Shown here one piece after another: positions 43,382 through 52,570 of a stretch of 64,000 nt of DNA. How positions within the stretch are numbered: position 1 is the stretch's first letter; each line of letters starts with the position of its first letter. Location: positions 186,001 to 250,000 of the forward strand of contig NZ_RJWA01000003.1 in assembly GCF_003762835.1 (NCBI RefSeq). The letters are read 5' to 3'. Source of the DNA: Micromonospora sp. HM5-17 (GTDB lineage Bacteria; Actinomycetota; Actinomycetes; Mycobacteriales; Micromonosporaceae). The notes under the pieces were generated by a model that was not told where the DNA came from, ran no database searches, and worked only from the letters and a program-made list of their open reading frames with translations. The position numbers were made by a program, and so were the translations under genes.

Positions 43382-44239
43382 GTGAGGGAAATGCCCGGTG
43401 AGGGCCGGCTGGTCCTGCTCGGCGCGCCGCTGGGCGATCCGGCGGACGCCTCGGCGCGGCTGCGCGACACCCTCGCCCGGGCCGACGTGGTCGCCGCCGA
43501 GGACACCCGGCGGCTCGCCCGACTGGCCCGCGACCTCGGGGTCGCCGTCGGCGGCCGGATCGTGTCGTACTTCGAGGGCAACGAGGAGCGGCGCACCCCG
43601 GAGCTGGTCGAGGCCGCCCTCGGCGGCGCGCTGGTCGCGCTGATCACCGACGCCGGGATGCCGAGCGTCTCCGATCCCGGCTACCGGCTGGTCCGGGCCG
43701 CGCTCGACGCGGGCGTGCCGGTCACCGCCGCTCCCGGGCCGAGCGCCGTCACCACCGCGCTCGCGCTCTCCGGACTCCCCACCGACCGCTTCTGCTTCGA
43801 GGGCTTCCTCCCCCGCTCCGGCGGCGGACGCCGAAGCCGGCTGCGGGCGCTGGCCGCCGAGGAGCGGACCCTGGTCTTCTTCGAGGCGCCGCACCGGGTG
43901 GCGGCCACCCTCACCGACCTGGCTGCGGCCTTCGGCCCGGGCCGGCCGGCCGCGCTCTGCCGCGAGCTGACCAAGACGTACGAGGAGGTGCTGCGCCGCC
44001 CGCTCGGCGAGCTGGCCGCCTGGGCCGCCGCCGGTGAGCCGCGCGGCGAGATCACGCTGGTGGTGGCGGGGGCTCCGGCAGCCGCCGCGCCTCCGACCGA
44101 CGCGGAGCTGCGGGCCGCGGTCGCCGAGCTGGAGGCCGCCGGTACGTCCCGGCGCGACGCCGTCGCCGCCGTCGCCGCCGAACACGGCCTGCGCCGCCGC
44201 CACGTCTACAACGCCGTCCACCCGCCCGCCGGCGCCTGA
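43382..44239 (+). CDS. rsmI: 16S rRNA (cytidine(1402)-2'-O)-methyltransferase
   Basis: 285 aa. GTG 43382 is preferred (GGAGGGG 8 nt upstream); ATG 43391 is possible. TP-methylase motifs: 'GRLVLLGAPLGDPADAS', 'VVAAEDTRRLARL', 'LITDAGMPSVSDPGYRLVRAAL', 'VTAAPGPSAVTTALALSGLPTDRFCFEGFLPR' and 'LVFFEAPHRVAATL'. It modifies C1402 in the ribosomal decoding centre. Normal length. Divergent from pmt. Confidence 0.94.
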   Translation: MREMPGEGRLVLLGAPLGDPADASARLRDTLARADVVAAEDTRRLARLARDLGVAVGGRIVSYFEGNEERRTPELVEAALGGALVALITDAGMPSVSDPGYRLVRAALDAGVPVTAAPGPSAVTTALALSGLPTDRFCFEGFLPRSGGGRRSRLRALAAEERTLVFFEAPHRVAATLTDLAAAFGPGRPAALCRELTKTYEEVLRRPLGELAAWAAAGEPRGEITLVVAGAPAAAAPPTDAELRAAVAELEAAGTSRRDAVAAVAAEHGLRRRHVYNAVHPPAGA

Positions 44240-44293
44240 CCCGGCCGGCCCGGTTGGTGGCGTGCCCGTGCGGCGTGCCGGCCCGGCGGGCGG

Positions 44294-45427
44294 TCAGTAC
44301 GCGGCGGCGAGGAAACCGGCGGTGAGCAGGAGCGGCCCGGCGTAGCTGACCAGGGCGGCCCGGCGTCGGCCGTTCCGTTCCGGGAACCGCAGCGCGCCGC
44401 TGCACCAGCCCGTCCCGACGGTGCAGAGCAGGACCACGCCGAGTCCGAGCGACCAGTGCAGGTGTAGCGTCCCGGTGCCGGCGCCGACGTACGCCCGGGT
44501 GCGTTCGGCGTCGATGATCCGGGCGGGCAGCTCGAAGCCGACCTTCTCGGCGCCGCCGGTCACGCCCACCAGCCGGACGTCCCGGGCGAGAAGGACGCCG
44601 TCGGTGGAGACGAACTCGCCACGGCAGTGCAGCCCGAGGCCCCGACCCCGGCAGCTCTCGACGACCACCGTGCCCCGCTCGCCGTGCCCGACCGCGAGCC
44701 ACCAGGGTTCGGCGCTGACCCAGGCGAAGAAGCTGGCCACCAGGCAGAAGAGGATCACGCCGGCGAGTCCGAGGGCCGGGTGCGGTGGCGGCTTCGGTGG
44801 CCTCGGTGGCCGGGGCGGGGCGGCCTCGCCCGGTCGGCGCTTCGGCCGGCCGTACCAGGTCCGGGGTGTCGGCTCCACCGGGGTGCCGTCCCAGTGGACC
44901 TCCTCGATCGGCAGCCAGAAGTCGTCGTCCTGGGCGGTGTCCGCCGTATCGGGGGCCTCCGGGCCGGTCCGGGCGGCCGGCGCGTTCCAGGGCGGCCGAT
45001 TGCGGGGGGTGGCCCGGGGCGCCCGTTGCGGCAGCATGGCGAGCGGGGCGCCGGTGGTCGGCTCGATCGCCGACGGGTTCGGCAGCGTGCCGGGGGCGCT
45101 GAGCCACGGCGAGCCGAGGGCCGGTGCGGCGCCCCGGAACGGGGCGGCCGGGGCGGGCTCGTACCGGCGCACCTCCTCTGCCGGGGTCCGGGGCGTCGGC
45201 GCCGGCCCCGCCTCAACCACCGCCGACTCCGTCCCGGGTGGCAGGACCTCGCCGGCCGGTGGTGGTGCCTCGTCCGGTGGTGACGTCTCGCCGGGCCGGG
45301 GCAGGGCCTCGCCGGCCGGTGGTCCGGGCTCGTCGGGAGGTCGCGAAGCGTCGGCCGGCACCCCGGCCCCGGTCTCGGGTGGGGGTGTTTCCTCTGGTTG
45401 CTGCCCACCTGAGCTGCCCGTCACCAC
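44294..45427 (-). CDS. Pro-rich membrane protein, function unknown
   Basis: 377 aa (GTG 45427 or 45424). The first 230 residues are Pro/Ala/Glu-rich and probably disordered; then a transmembrane helix ('[18 protein letters not shown]'), an extracytoplasmic region of about 90 residues with '[19 protein letters not shown]' (two Cys), and two more helices at the C-terminus. It is divergent from metG and converges on rsmI. I do not recognise the family. Confidence 0.68.
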   Translation of the reverse strand: MVTGSSGGQQPEETPPPETGAGVPADASRPPDEPGPPAGEALPRPGETSPPDEAPPPAGEVLPPGTESAVVEAGPAPTPRTPAEEVRRYEPAPAAPFRGAAPALGSPWLSAPGTLPNPSAIEPTTGAPLAMLPQRAPRATPRNRPPWNAPAARTGPEAPDTADTAQDDDFWLPIEEVHWDGTPVEPTPRTWYGRPKRRPGEAAPPRPPRPPKPPPHPALGLAGVILFCLVASFFAWVSAEPWWLAVGHGERGTVVVESCRGRGLGLHCRGEFVSTDGVLLARDVRLVGVTGGAEKVGFELPARIIDAERTRAYVGAGTGTLHLHWSLGLGVVLLCTVGTGWCSGALRFPERNGRRRAALVSYAGPLLLTAGFLAAAY

Positions 45428-45583
45428 TCTATTGGACACCGGAACTACGCTCCGGAAGTGAAAGCGCACTCCGCGTGTCTGTGTCGGTTCAGTCGGAAAT
45501 CCGCCACTTCCGGCGGGGCGGCCCGGGCGGCGCCGAGACGTTGGTTCGCGGACGCCCGACGTCGGTCACTAGGCTTGCTCCAC

Positions 45584-47392
45584 ATGAGTTACGTTCTCGC
45601 GGCGGTCGCCTGGCCGTACGCCAACGGCCCGCGCCACATCGGTCACGTCTCCGGCTTCGGCGTTCCCTCCGACGTGTTCAGCCGGTACATGCGAATGGCG
45701 GGGCACAACGTACTCATGATCTCCGGCACCGACGAGCACGGCACGCCGATCCAGGTGCAGGCGGACAAGGAGGGTGTCACCCCCCGCGAGCTCGCCGACC
45801 GCTACAACCGGGTGATCGTCGAGGACCTGCACGGGCTGGGTCTGTCGTACGACCTCTTCACCCGGACCACCACCCGCAACCACTACGCCGTGGTGCAGCA
45901 GATCTTCGAGACGCTGCACCGCAACGGCTACGTCGTGCCCAAGGTCACCATGGGGGCGATCTCCCCGTCGACCGGCCGAACCCTGCCGGATCGCTACATC
46001 GAGGGCACCTGCCCGATCTGCGGCTACCCCCAGGCGCGCGGCGACCAGTGCGACAACTGCGGCAACCAGCTCGACCCGGTCGACCTGGTCGACCCGCGTT
46101 CCAAGATCAATGGCGAGACCCCGCAGTTCGTCGAGACCGAGCACTTCTTCCTCGACCTGCCGGCCTTCGCCCAGGCGCTCGGGAAGTGGCTGGACAGCCG
46201 GGAGGGCTGGCGGCCGAACGTGCTGCGCTTCTCCAAGAACCTGCTCGACGACCTCCAGCCCCGGGCGATCACCCGGGACCTCGAGTGGGGCGTGCCGATC
46301 CCGCTGGAGGGCTGGCGCGACCGCTCCGACAAGCGCATCTACGTCTGGTTCGACGCCGTGATCGGCTACCTCTCCGCCTCGATCGAGTGGGCCCGCCGCT
46401 CGGGCGACCCCGAGGCGTGGCGCCGCTGGTGGTCGGCGGACGAGCAGGGCGCCGGCGCGGACGCTCGCGGCTACTACTTCATGGGTAAGGACAACATCGT
46501 CTTCCACTCGGTGATCTGGCCGGCGCTGCTGCTCGGCTACGACGGCGAGGGCGACCGGGGTGGCGAGCCCGGCGAACTGGGCCGGCTCAACCTCCCGACC
46601 GAGGTGGTCTCCAGCGAGTTCCTGACCATGGAGGGGCGCAAGTTCTCCTCCTCGCGGCAGGTCGTGATCTACGTCCGCGACTTCCTGGAGCGGTACGACG
46701 CCGACGCGCTGCGCTACTTCATCGCCGTCGCCGGTCCGGAGAGCAACGACACCGACTTCACCTGGTCGGAGTTCCTCCGCCGCAACAACGACGAGCTGGT
46801 CGCCGGGTGGGGCAACCTGGTCAACCGGTCGATCTCGATGGCGGCCAAGAACTTCGGCGCCATCCCGCCGGTCGATCCGGCCGGCCTGACCGAGGCGGAC
46901 GAGGCGCTGCTCGCCACCGCCCGGGCCGCGTTCGGCACCGTGGGCGAGCTGATCGAGCGGCACCGGCAGAAGCAGGCGATCGGCGAGGCGATGCGGGTGG
47001 TGGCCGAGGCCAACAAGTACCTCTCCGAGCAGGCGCCCTGGAAGCTCAAGAGCGAGGCGGACAAGCCCCGGATGGGGACGATCCTGCACGTGGCGCTTCA
47101 GGTGGTCAGCGACGCCAACACGCTGCTCACCCCGTTCCTGCCGCACTCGGCGCAGAAGATCCACGAGCTGCTCGGCGGCACCGGCGTCCACGTCCCGATG
47201 CCGTCGATCGTGGAGGTCGAGGACCTCGACGGCGGACCGTCGTACCCGGTGTTGACCGGCGACTACACCACCGGCGCCCGCTGGGAGTCGGTGCCGGTCG
47301 AGGTCGGCCGGGCGCTGGCCCCGCCGAAGCCGGTGTTCCGCAAGCTCGACCCGTCGATCGTGGACGAGGAGCTGGCCCGGCTCGGTGGCTGA
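45584..47392 (+). CDS. metG: Methionyl-tRNA synthetase
   Basis: 602 aa, ATG 45584 with TAGGCT 8 nt upstream (leaderless). Class I motifs: '[20 protein letters not shown]' (HIGH) and '[11 protein letters not shown]' (KMSKS equivalent, KFSSS). A zinc knuckle '[18 protein letters not shown]' marks the Cys4 type. The C-terminal anticodon-binding helix bundle is complete, with no EMAP/tRNA-binding extension. Confidence 0.96.
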   Translation: MSYVLAAVAWPYANGPRHIGHVSGFGVPSDVFSRYMRMAGHNVLMISGTDEHGTPIQVQADKEGVTPRELADRYNRVIVEDLHGLGLSYDLFTRTTTRNHYAVVQQIFETLHRNGYVVPKVTMGAISPSTGRTLPDRYIEGTCPICGYPQARGDQCDNCGNQLDPVDLVDPRSKINGETPQFVETEHFFLDLPAFAQALGKWLDSREGWRPNVLRFSKNLLDDLQPRAITRDLEWGVPIPLEGWRDRSDKRIYVWFDAVIGYLSASIEWARRSGDPEAWRRWWSADEQGAGADARGYYFMGKDNIVFHSVIWPALLLGYDGEGDRGGEPGELGRLNLPTEVVSSEFLTMEGRKFSSSRQVVIYVRDFLERYDADALRYFIAVAGPESNDTDFTWSEFLRRNNDELVAGWGNLVNRSISMAAKNFGAIPPVDPAGLTEADEALLATARAAFGTVGELIERHRQKQAIGEAMRVVAEANKYLSEQAPWKLKSEADKPRMGTILHVALQVVSDANTLLTPFLPHSAQKIHELLGGTGVHVPMPSIVEVEDLDGGPSYPVLTGDYTTGARWESVPVEVGRALAPPKPVFRKLDPSIVDEELARLGG

Positions 47393-47538
47393 CCACCCGT
47401 CTCCGTCCCAGCCGTTTCCCGGCCCGCTCAGCCCGGCCCGCTCGACGCGGCCGTACGAGCAGCCGCCGGTCCGGGCGGGCCGGGCGCGGCCGGTGGCCGG
47501 ACGGAACCGGCGGCCGGCCCGCTCGCGACGATGCGGAT

Positions 47539-47558
47539 CCCGCCGGTGTGCCGGCGGG
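47539..47558 (+). terminator. GC hairpin after metG
   Basis: CCCGCCGG-TGTG-CCGGCGGG, a perfect 8-bp stem with a tetraloop, 147 nt beyond the metG stop between convergent genes. Confidence 0.4.
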
Positions 47559-47620
47559 TCGGCGCCGTCGTACGGGTTCGGCGGACGCGGTGCCGCCGCC
47601 GGTGCGGGTCCGGCCGCCGG

Positions 47621-48442
47621 TCAGCGGGCCGAGGTGGTCTCCCGGACCCAGGGCAGCATCAGCCGCTCCACCAGCACGAGGGCGTAGTAGAGGATGATGC
47701 TGAGGATCCCGACCAGCAGGATCGCGGCCCAGGCGGTCGCACCGTCCGCGACGCCGCTGTACTGGAGAATCGCGTATCCGAGCCCACCCTCGTCGCCGGC
47801 GTAGAACTCGCCGATGACGGCACCGATCGCCGCCAGCGGCATGGCGACCTTCAACCCGACGAACATCTGCGGCAACGCGATCGGGAAGCGCACCTTCACG
47901 AAGGTCTGCCAGCGGGACGCGTCCAGCGACCTGGTCAGCTCGACCAGGTCGTTCGGGGTGCTGGTCAGCCCCGTGGTCGTGGCGAGCACGACCGGGAAGA
48001 ACGAGAGCAGGACGACCATGGTCAGAATCGGCTTCTGCCCGTAGTCCAGGGCGATCACCAGCAGCGGCGCGAACGTGATCTTCGGTACCGCGTTCAGGGC
48101 CACGAGCAGTGGCGAGAACATCCGGTCGGTCGTCCTCGAGGTGGCCAGGGCGATGCCGAGCAGGACGCCGCCCGCGGTGGCGAGCAGGAAGCCGAGCACC
48201 GTCTCCCGGGTGGTGATCCAGGTGCCGGTGAGCAGCTCCTCCGGGCGGTGGAGGAACGCGGCCAGCACCTCGCCCGGTGGGGGCAGGACCGCCGGGTGCA
48301 CGAGCGAGGTCGCCGAGGTGGCGAGCCACCAGGCGGCGACGAGGGCCACCAGCCCAATGACCGGCCAGACCGCGGCGCTCACCGCCGGAGCAGACCCCCA
48401 TCGGGTACGCGGCGCGCGGGCCCGCGATTCGATCTCAACCAT
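47621..48442 (-). CDS. ABC transporter permease (nitrate/sulfonate/HMP type)
   Basis: 273 aa, six transmembrane helices. Starts ATG 48442 with GGAGGAGAGG 5 nt upstream. The EAA-like cytoplasmic loop 'LTRSLDASRWQTFVKVRFPIALPQMFVGLKVAMPLAAIGAVIGEF' is that of SsuC/TauC/ThiX permeases. It is the second gene of a unit with an NMT1/THI5-like binding protein; a hairpin lies between them. No complete ATPase gene is nearby. Confidence 0.88.
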   Translation of the reverse strand: MVEIESRARAPRTRWGSAPAVSAAVWPVIGLVALVAAWWLATSATSLVHPAVLPPPGEVLAAFLHRPEELLTGTWITTRETVLGFLLATAGGVLLGIALATSRTTDRMFSPLLVALNAVPKITFAPLLVIALDYGQKPILTMVVLLSFFPVVLATTTGLTSTPNDLVELTRSLDASRWQTFVKVRFPIALPQMFVGLKVAMPLAAIGAVIGEFYAGDEGGLGYAILQYSGVADGATAWAAILLVGILSIILYYALVLVERLMLPWVRETTSAR

Positions 48443-48486
48443 GTGAACCTCTCCTCCGGTCTCCGGCACGGGCCGGAACGGCACGA

Positions 48487-48523
48487 GGGGTACACCCGCC
48501 GGTCGTGCCGGCGGATGTACCCC
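48487..48523 (-). terminator. Intercistronic hairpin between binding protein and permease
   Basis: 16-bp stem with one mismatch and a 5-nt loop: GGGGTACACCCGCCGG (48487-48502) against CCGGCGGATGTACCCC (48508-48523), 16 nt after the binding-protein stop. It may attenuate permease expression or stabilise the upstream mRNA. Confidence 0.6.
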
Positions 48524-48538
48524 TGGCCGGGAAAACGG

Positions 48539-49555
48539 TCAGGCCTTCGGCGTGAAGGAGGGGTCGACGACCTGCTCCGGGGTCAGTCCGGCCGGGACCG
48601 AACCGGCGGCCTGCAGCAGAGCGATGCTGCGGGCCACCCGCGCCATGTCGATGGCGCCGACACCGATGTCCGAGCTGACGTACGCGGCCATCAGCTCCAG
48701 CTCGGCGGCGGCCGGCTCGGCGGCCGCGGCCGGAACGTTCTTGTGCAGGATCTCGCCGGCCTCCTTCGGGTTGGCGATGGAGTATTCCAACCCCTTGATG
48801 AGCGCCGCGACGAACCGCTTGACCATCTCCGGCTTCTCGGTCGCCAGCTTGCGGGAGGTGACCAGCACGTTGCCGTACAGGTCCTTCATGATGTCGCTGT
48901 AGGGCAGGACCACGGCCTTCCGGCCCTTGGCGGCGGCCTCCACGGTGGGCCGGCCGACCACGAACTGCCCGATGGCGTCCACGCCACCGCCGGCGAGCGT
49001 GCCGATCAGGGTCTGCGGGGTGCCGTTGACCCACTTAACCTTGCTGGCGTCGATGCCGGCGAGCTTGGCGTACGTCGGGAAGAGGTTGCGCACCACCGAG
49101 CTGGGGCTGTCGGCGAGCGTCTTGCCCTCCAGGTCGGCGGGCCGGGTGATGCCGTTGCCCTCCAGCGACATGATCGCGGTCATCGTCCGCTGCTGGATTC
49201 CGGCGACCGCCACGATGTCCTGGCCCTGACCCTGGCCCTTGGCGAGCAGGATGCCGGTGAGGTCGAGCGGGCTGAACATCGCCTGCCCGGTCGAGATCAT
49301 CTTGAGGTTTTCCGAGGTCGCGTTGCCGGGCTTGATGTCGACGTCGAACCCGGCCTCCTTGAAGTAGCCCTTCTCCTTCGCGACCCACGCGTAGGCGTCC
49401 CGGCCGAAGTTCCCGAAGCTGGTCAGGTATGTGATCTTCTCCAGTGAGGCGGTCTTGCCGTCGCCGCCGTCGTCCGACGAATCGGAGCAGCCGGCGGCAC
49501 CGAGGAGCAGGGTCGTGGCCAGAGCCGCGACCCCGAACGTACGGGCGAACTTCAT
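48539..49555 (-). CDS. ABC transporter substrate-binding lipoprotein (NMT1/THI5-like)
   Basis: 338 aa. Lipoprotein signal with lipobox 'AAGC' ('VAALATTLLLGAAGCSDSS'). 'YAWVAKEKGYFKEAGFDVDIKPGNA', 'FSPLDLTGILLAKGQGQGQDIVAVAGI', 'LEGKTLADSPSSVVRNLFP' are typical of the NMT1/THI5-like or SsuA family, which bind pyrimidine thiamine precursors, sulfonates or nitrate. No TPP riboswitch is visible upstream, so the ligand is unknown. Confidence 0.86.
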   Translation of the reverse strand: MKFARTFGVAALATTLLLGAAGCSDSSDDGGDGKTASLEKITYLTSFGNFGRDAYAWVAKEKGYFKEAGFDVDIKPGNATSENLKMISTGQAMFSPLDLTGILLAKGQGQGQDIVAVAGIQQRTMTAIMSLEGNGITRPADLEGKTLADSPSSVVRNLFPTYAKLAGIDASKVKWVNGTPQTLIGTLAGGGVDAIGQFVVGRPTVEAAAKGRKAVVLPYSDIMKDLYGNVLVTSRKLATEKPEMVKRFVAALIKGLEYSIANPKEAGEILHKNVPAAAAEPAAAELELMAAYVSSDIGVGAIDMARVARSIALLQAAGSVPAGLTPEQVVDPSFTPKA

Positions 49556-49907
49556 CGCTGACTTTCCTTTCAAGCCGGTGGCGCGAAGCCAGCCGGAGGA
49601 GAGGTGTGCGCACAGAGCGCGGAAAGCCCCGATCCGATGTGGCCCGGTCGGAGCGGTGAGAGGCCCCACATAGGACGGAGGATGACGTCATCGTTGCCTT
49701 CGGTCGGGCCAACCTACGAGTTCATCCGATCGAAACCGCCATATGAGTTCCTCGTCGTCTACCAGCAGCACGCTGGGGCAGCCTGGTGGGGGCCACCCTG
49801 GAGTAGATCATTCGGTCCAGGCAAACACAATGGACGAGCCTCCGATTCTGTACGGTGATCCACCCGACGCGGCGGCCGTTCGCGACACCCGCTAACCTGT
49901 CGAGGCT
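49556..49907. other. 352-bp divergent region upstream of binding protein
   Basis: Contains presumptive promoters for the leftward binding-protein operon and the rightward ATPase-fragment/LLM unit (TAACCT at 49893-49898). No gene, riboswitch core or repeat recognised. Confidence 0.5.
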
Positions 49908-50156
49908 GTGGAGAACGACGCCACCGTCCTCCTCGTCACCCACCTGATCGACGAGGCGGTGCTGTCGGCCGACCGGGCGGTCGTCCCGAGTCCACGGCCT
50001 GGTCGGATCCGCGCCGTGGCCGGCATCGACGTTTCCCGGCCGCGTCGCCTCGGCCGCGACGCCCACCTCGCCGAGGTGGCCCGGTGCAGCGCGGAGTTGC
50101 ACGAACGACTGATGGAGCGGGAGGAACCGGCGATGGTCGGGGTGAGCGGGTCATGA
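49908..50156 (+). pseudogene. C-terminal fragment of an ABC-transporter ATPase
   Basis: 82 codons: 'ATVLLVTHLIDEAVLSADRAVVPSPRPGRIRAV' is the H-loop (switch His) and following region of an SsuB/ThiZ-type ATPase; Walker A, signature and Walker B are absent. A TAACCT box 9 nt before the GTG and a 4-nt overlap with the LLM gene show it may still be translated. It points opposite to the adjoining permease and binding-protein genes. Confidence 0.75.
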
Positions 50157-51109
50157 CCATGCGGGTAGCGATCTTCACCGAGCCGCACCGCGGCGCCAGC
50201 TACGAGGACCAGCTCCGGATGGCCAAACTGGCCGAGGAGTGCGGGTTCGACGCCTGGCTGCGAGCCGACCACTACCAGTCGATGAGTGCCGACCTGGGAC
50301 TGCCCGGCCCCACGGACGCCTGGCTCACCCTCGCCGGGCTGGCCCGGGAGACCTCCCGAATCCGGCTCGGCACCCTGGTGACCTCGGCCACGTTCCGGCT
50401 GCCCGGCCCGCTCGCCATCCAGGTCGCGCAGGTCGACCAGATGAGCGGCGGCCGGATCGACCTGGGCATCGGCGCCGGCTGGTACGAGCGGGAACACGTC
50501 TCGTACGGCATCCCGTTCCCACCGGTCCGGGAGCGGTTCGACCGGCTGGCCGAGCAGCTCGCCATCGTGACCGGACTCTGGTCCACCCCGGTCGGGGAGC
50601 GGTTCAGCCACCAGGGCGCGTACTACCAGTTGAGCGACGCCCCCGCCCTGCCGAAGCCGGTGCAGGTGCCGGGGCCGCCGATCATCGTCGGCGGCCGAGG
50701 TCCGAAGCGGACGCCGGAGCTGGCCGCCCGGTACGGTGACGAGTTCAACCTGCCTTTCCGGACGGTCAAGGAGACCGCCGAGGCGTACGAGCGGGTCGCC
50801 GAGGCGTGCGAGCGGGTCGGTCGGGCCGAGGCCGGCCGGAAGCCACTGGTCCTCTCCGCCGGCATCGTGGTGGCGATCGGCCGCAACGACGCCGAGGTGC
50901 GCCGCCGGCTCGCGCCGCTGCACGAGGAGAGCGCCCTGCCGCCGGAGGACCCGGTGGCCGGTTCCCCGGACCAGCTGGTGCAGCGGATCGGGGAGTTCGC
51001 CGAGATCGGGGCGACCCGGGTGCACCTGCGGCTCACCGAGATGACCGACCTCGACCACCTGGAACTCATCGCCGCCGAGGTGCTGCCGCAGGTCGTCGGG
51101 CCGGCGTAG
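50153..51109 (+). CDS. LLM-class F420-dependent oxidoreductase
   Basis: 318 aa from ATG 50153, overlapping the ATPase fragment by 4 nt. Luciferase-like TIM barrel: 'AEECGFDAWLRADHYQS', 'RIRLGTLVTSATFRLPGPLAIQVAQVDQMSGGRIDLGIGAGWYEREHVSYGIPFPP', 'PIIVGGRGPKRTPELAARYGDEFN'. This subfamily uses reduced F420 or FMN; F420 is usual in actinobacteria. The substrate is unknown. Confidence 0.88.
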   Translation: MTMRVAIFTEPHRGASYEDQLRMAKLAEECGFDAWLRADHYQSMSADLGLPGPTDAWLTLAGLARETSRIRLGTLVTSATFRLPGPLAIQVAQVDQMSGGRIDLGIGAGWYEREHVSYGIPFPPVRERFDRLAEQLAIVTGLWSTPVGERFSHQGAYYQLSDAPALPKPVQVPGPPIIVGGRGPKRTPELAARYGDEFNLPFRTVKETAEAYERVAEACERVGRAEAGRKPLVLSAGIVVAIGRNDAEVRRRLAPLHEESALPPEDPVAGSPDQLVQRIGEFAEIGATRVHLRLTEMTDLDHLELIAAEVLPQVVGPA

Positions 51110-51170
51110 CCCTTCCGCCGGGCGGACGTGGCCGAGCGGGCCGGGACGCGGGCGGCGAGCCCTCCCCCGG

Positions 51171-52409
51171 TCAGCGCGGGTACGCCACGTCCCGCAGGCC
51201 GTCGTCGGTCGTCTCGGCGGCTGGTGCCCACGCCTCGTAGACACCGCGTTCGTAGCACTGTGCCCCGAGCGCGGCGACGCTGTCCGGGTCCGGTCGGCAG
51301 AGCCGGACCCGCAACCAGCCGGACTCCTCGCGGAGCACGAGGCAGCGGGCGCCGCGCCAGGTGACGTACCGGGCCAGCCGGACCAGGGTCTCCACCGGGT
51401 AGCGGGCCGCCCGGGTCCGCGCCAGCACCCGGAACTCGTCGGGTGGGTCGGCCACCGCCTCGTGCTCCTGCCCCCGGTAGGTGCCGATCAGCACCGTGGA
51501 ACGGGGCGCCTCCGCGGTCGAGACGTACTCCTGGTCGGGCGAGATCCCCGGAATGCCGGCCAGCAGGTGCCGCCACCGTGGGCCGACCATCCGCAGCCAG
51601 CCGCGCTGCTCCGGCTGGTACGTGTAGAGCACCACCTCGTCCCCGTCGGAGGTGTGCGCGAGCAGGGCCGCGTTCGCCGGCAGCGGCAGGTCGGCGAAGT
51701 CCCGGGTGACGAACTCGGGGATCAGGTGCCGTCCGCTCGGGGTGAACCCGGTGCCGAGCACCGGCGGGCCGACCCGGTCGTGTGACGGGATCCGGAGCAG
51801 ACCCCGGTGCTCCGGGCCGGCCGGGAGCACGTAGTCGATCGGGTCGGTCGCGCGCCAGCGCAGCAGGTAGGCGACCTCCGGGACGGCCCGGCCCGCCTCG
51901 CCGTCGGTGCGCAGCAGCGTCTGGTCGGCGGGGGTCCGCAGGTGGGCGACGTCGTACTCGCGGTAGCAGAAGCCGTACGGCAGCCAGCCGCGCAGCAGGT
52001 AGCCGGTGAGCTGGTACGCGGAGAGGGCCTTGACCATGGGGGTGCCGCGCCGGATGACGGCCGACCTGCGGACCGCCGCCAGCAGCGGGTGGTCGGCCGC
52101 GGCCGGGGTCTGGCTCAGCTCGTGGACGTCCCGCCAGGTCAGTTCCCGGTTGAGCGGCACCATCAGCGGACTCTCCGGGTCGGCGGTGCCGGGCGGCCGA
52201 CCGACCTCGCTGGTGTGGACGTAGCGGTGCCACGGATAGCGCGCGGTGGGTCGGGTGTCCCGGAGGAACCCGTCGACGGGCTCCTGGCTGAACAGCTCGT
52301 ACGCCGCCCCACGGGCGAGTTCCTCAGCCGGGTGCATCGCGCCGCCGTACCGTACGCGCAACCCGGCCGGCGCCTCCGGCACCTCGCTGGCCTGCGGAGA
52401 CACGCTCAT
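51171..52409 (-). CDS. Hypothetical protein, function unknown
   Basis: 412 aa from ATG 52409 with TAGTGT 7 nt upstream (leaderless). No signal peptide or membrane helix; Arg/Pro/Leu-rich, with many Trp and Tyr. Notable stretches: 'ELFSQEPVDGFLRDTRPTARYPWHRYVHTSEVGRPPG', 'LTGYLLRGWLPYGFCYREYDVAHLRTP' and 'LLRWRATDPIDYVLPAGPEHRGLLRIP'. I recognise no family. It lies between the LLM gene and tatD. Confidence 0.65.
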   Translation of the reverse strand: MSVSPQASEVPEAPAGLRVRYGGAMHPAEELARGAAYELFSQEPVDGFLRDTRPTARYPWHRYVHTSEVGRPPGTADPESPLMVPLNRELTWRDVHELSQTPAAADHPLLAAVRRSAVIRRGTPMVKALSAYQLTGYLLRGWLPYGFCYREYDVAHLRTPADQTLLRTDGEAGRAVPEVAYLLRWRATDPIDYVLPAGPEHRGLLRIPSHDRVGPPVLGTGFTPSGRHLIPEFVTRDFADLPLPANAALLAHTSDGDEVVLYTYQPEQRGWLRMVGPRWRHLLAGIPGISPDQEYVSTAEAPRSTVLIGTYRGQEHEAVADPPDEFRVLARTRAARYPVETLVRLARYVTWRGARCLVLREESGWLRVRLCRPDPDSVAALGAQCYERGVYEAWAPAAETTDDGLRDVAYPR

Positions 52410-52570
52410 CGCCCGGACACTAGGGCGGTGGCGTACCGGACGGGTGAACGACAGGTTACCGACGGACGTCGATGGTGGGCGCCGCCGCCGAACTGCCGGT
52501 TCGGCCGGCCGGCGGTGTCGCTTCGGCCCACCGGGACCGGCCGGTCCGGTGATGTGTGATGCTGGCAGCG

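Noticed and set aside
45569-47191. 540-codon frame antisense to metG
   Set aside because: metG is certain; the antisense frame shows no domain.
49556-49907. TPP riboswitch upstream of the NMT1/THI5-like binding protein
   Set aside because: Looked for the CUGAGA and ACCUGA core elements on the minus strand; neither is present.
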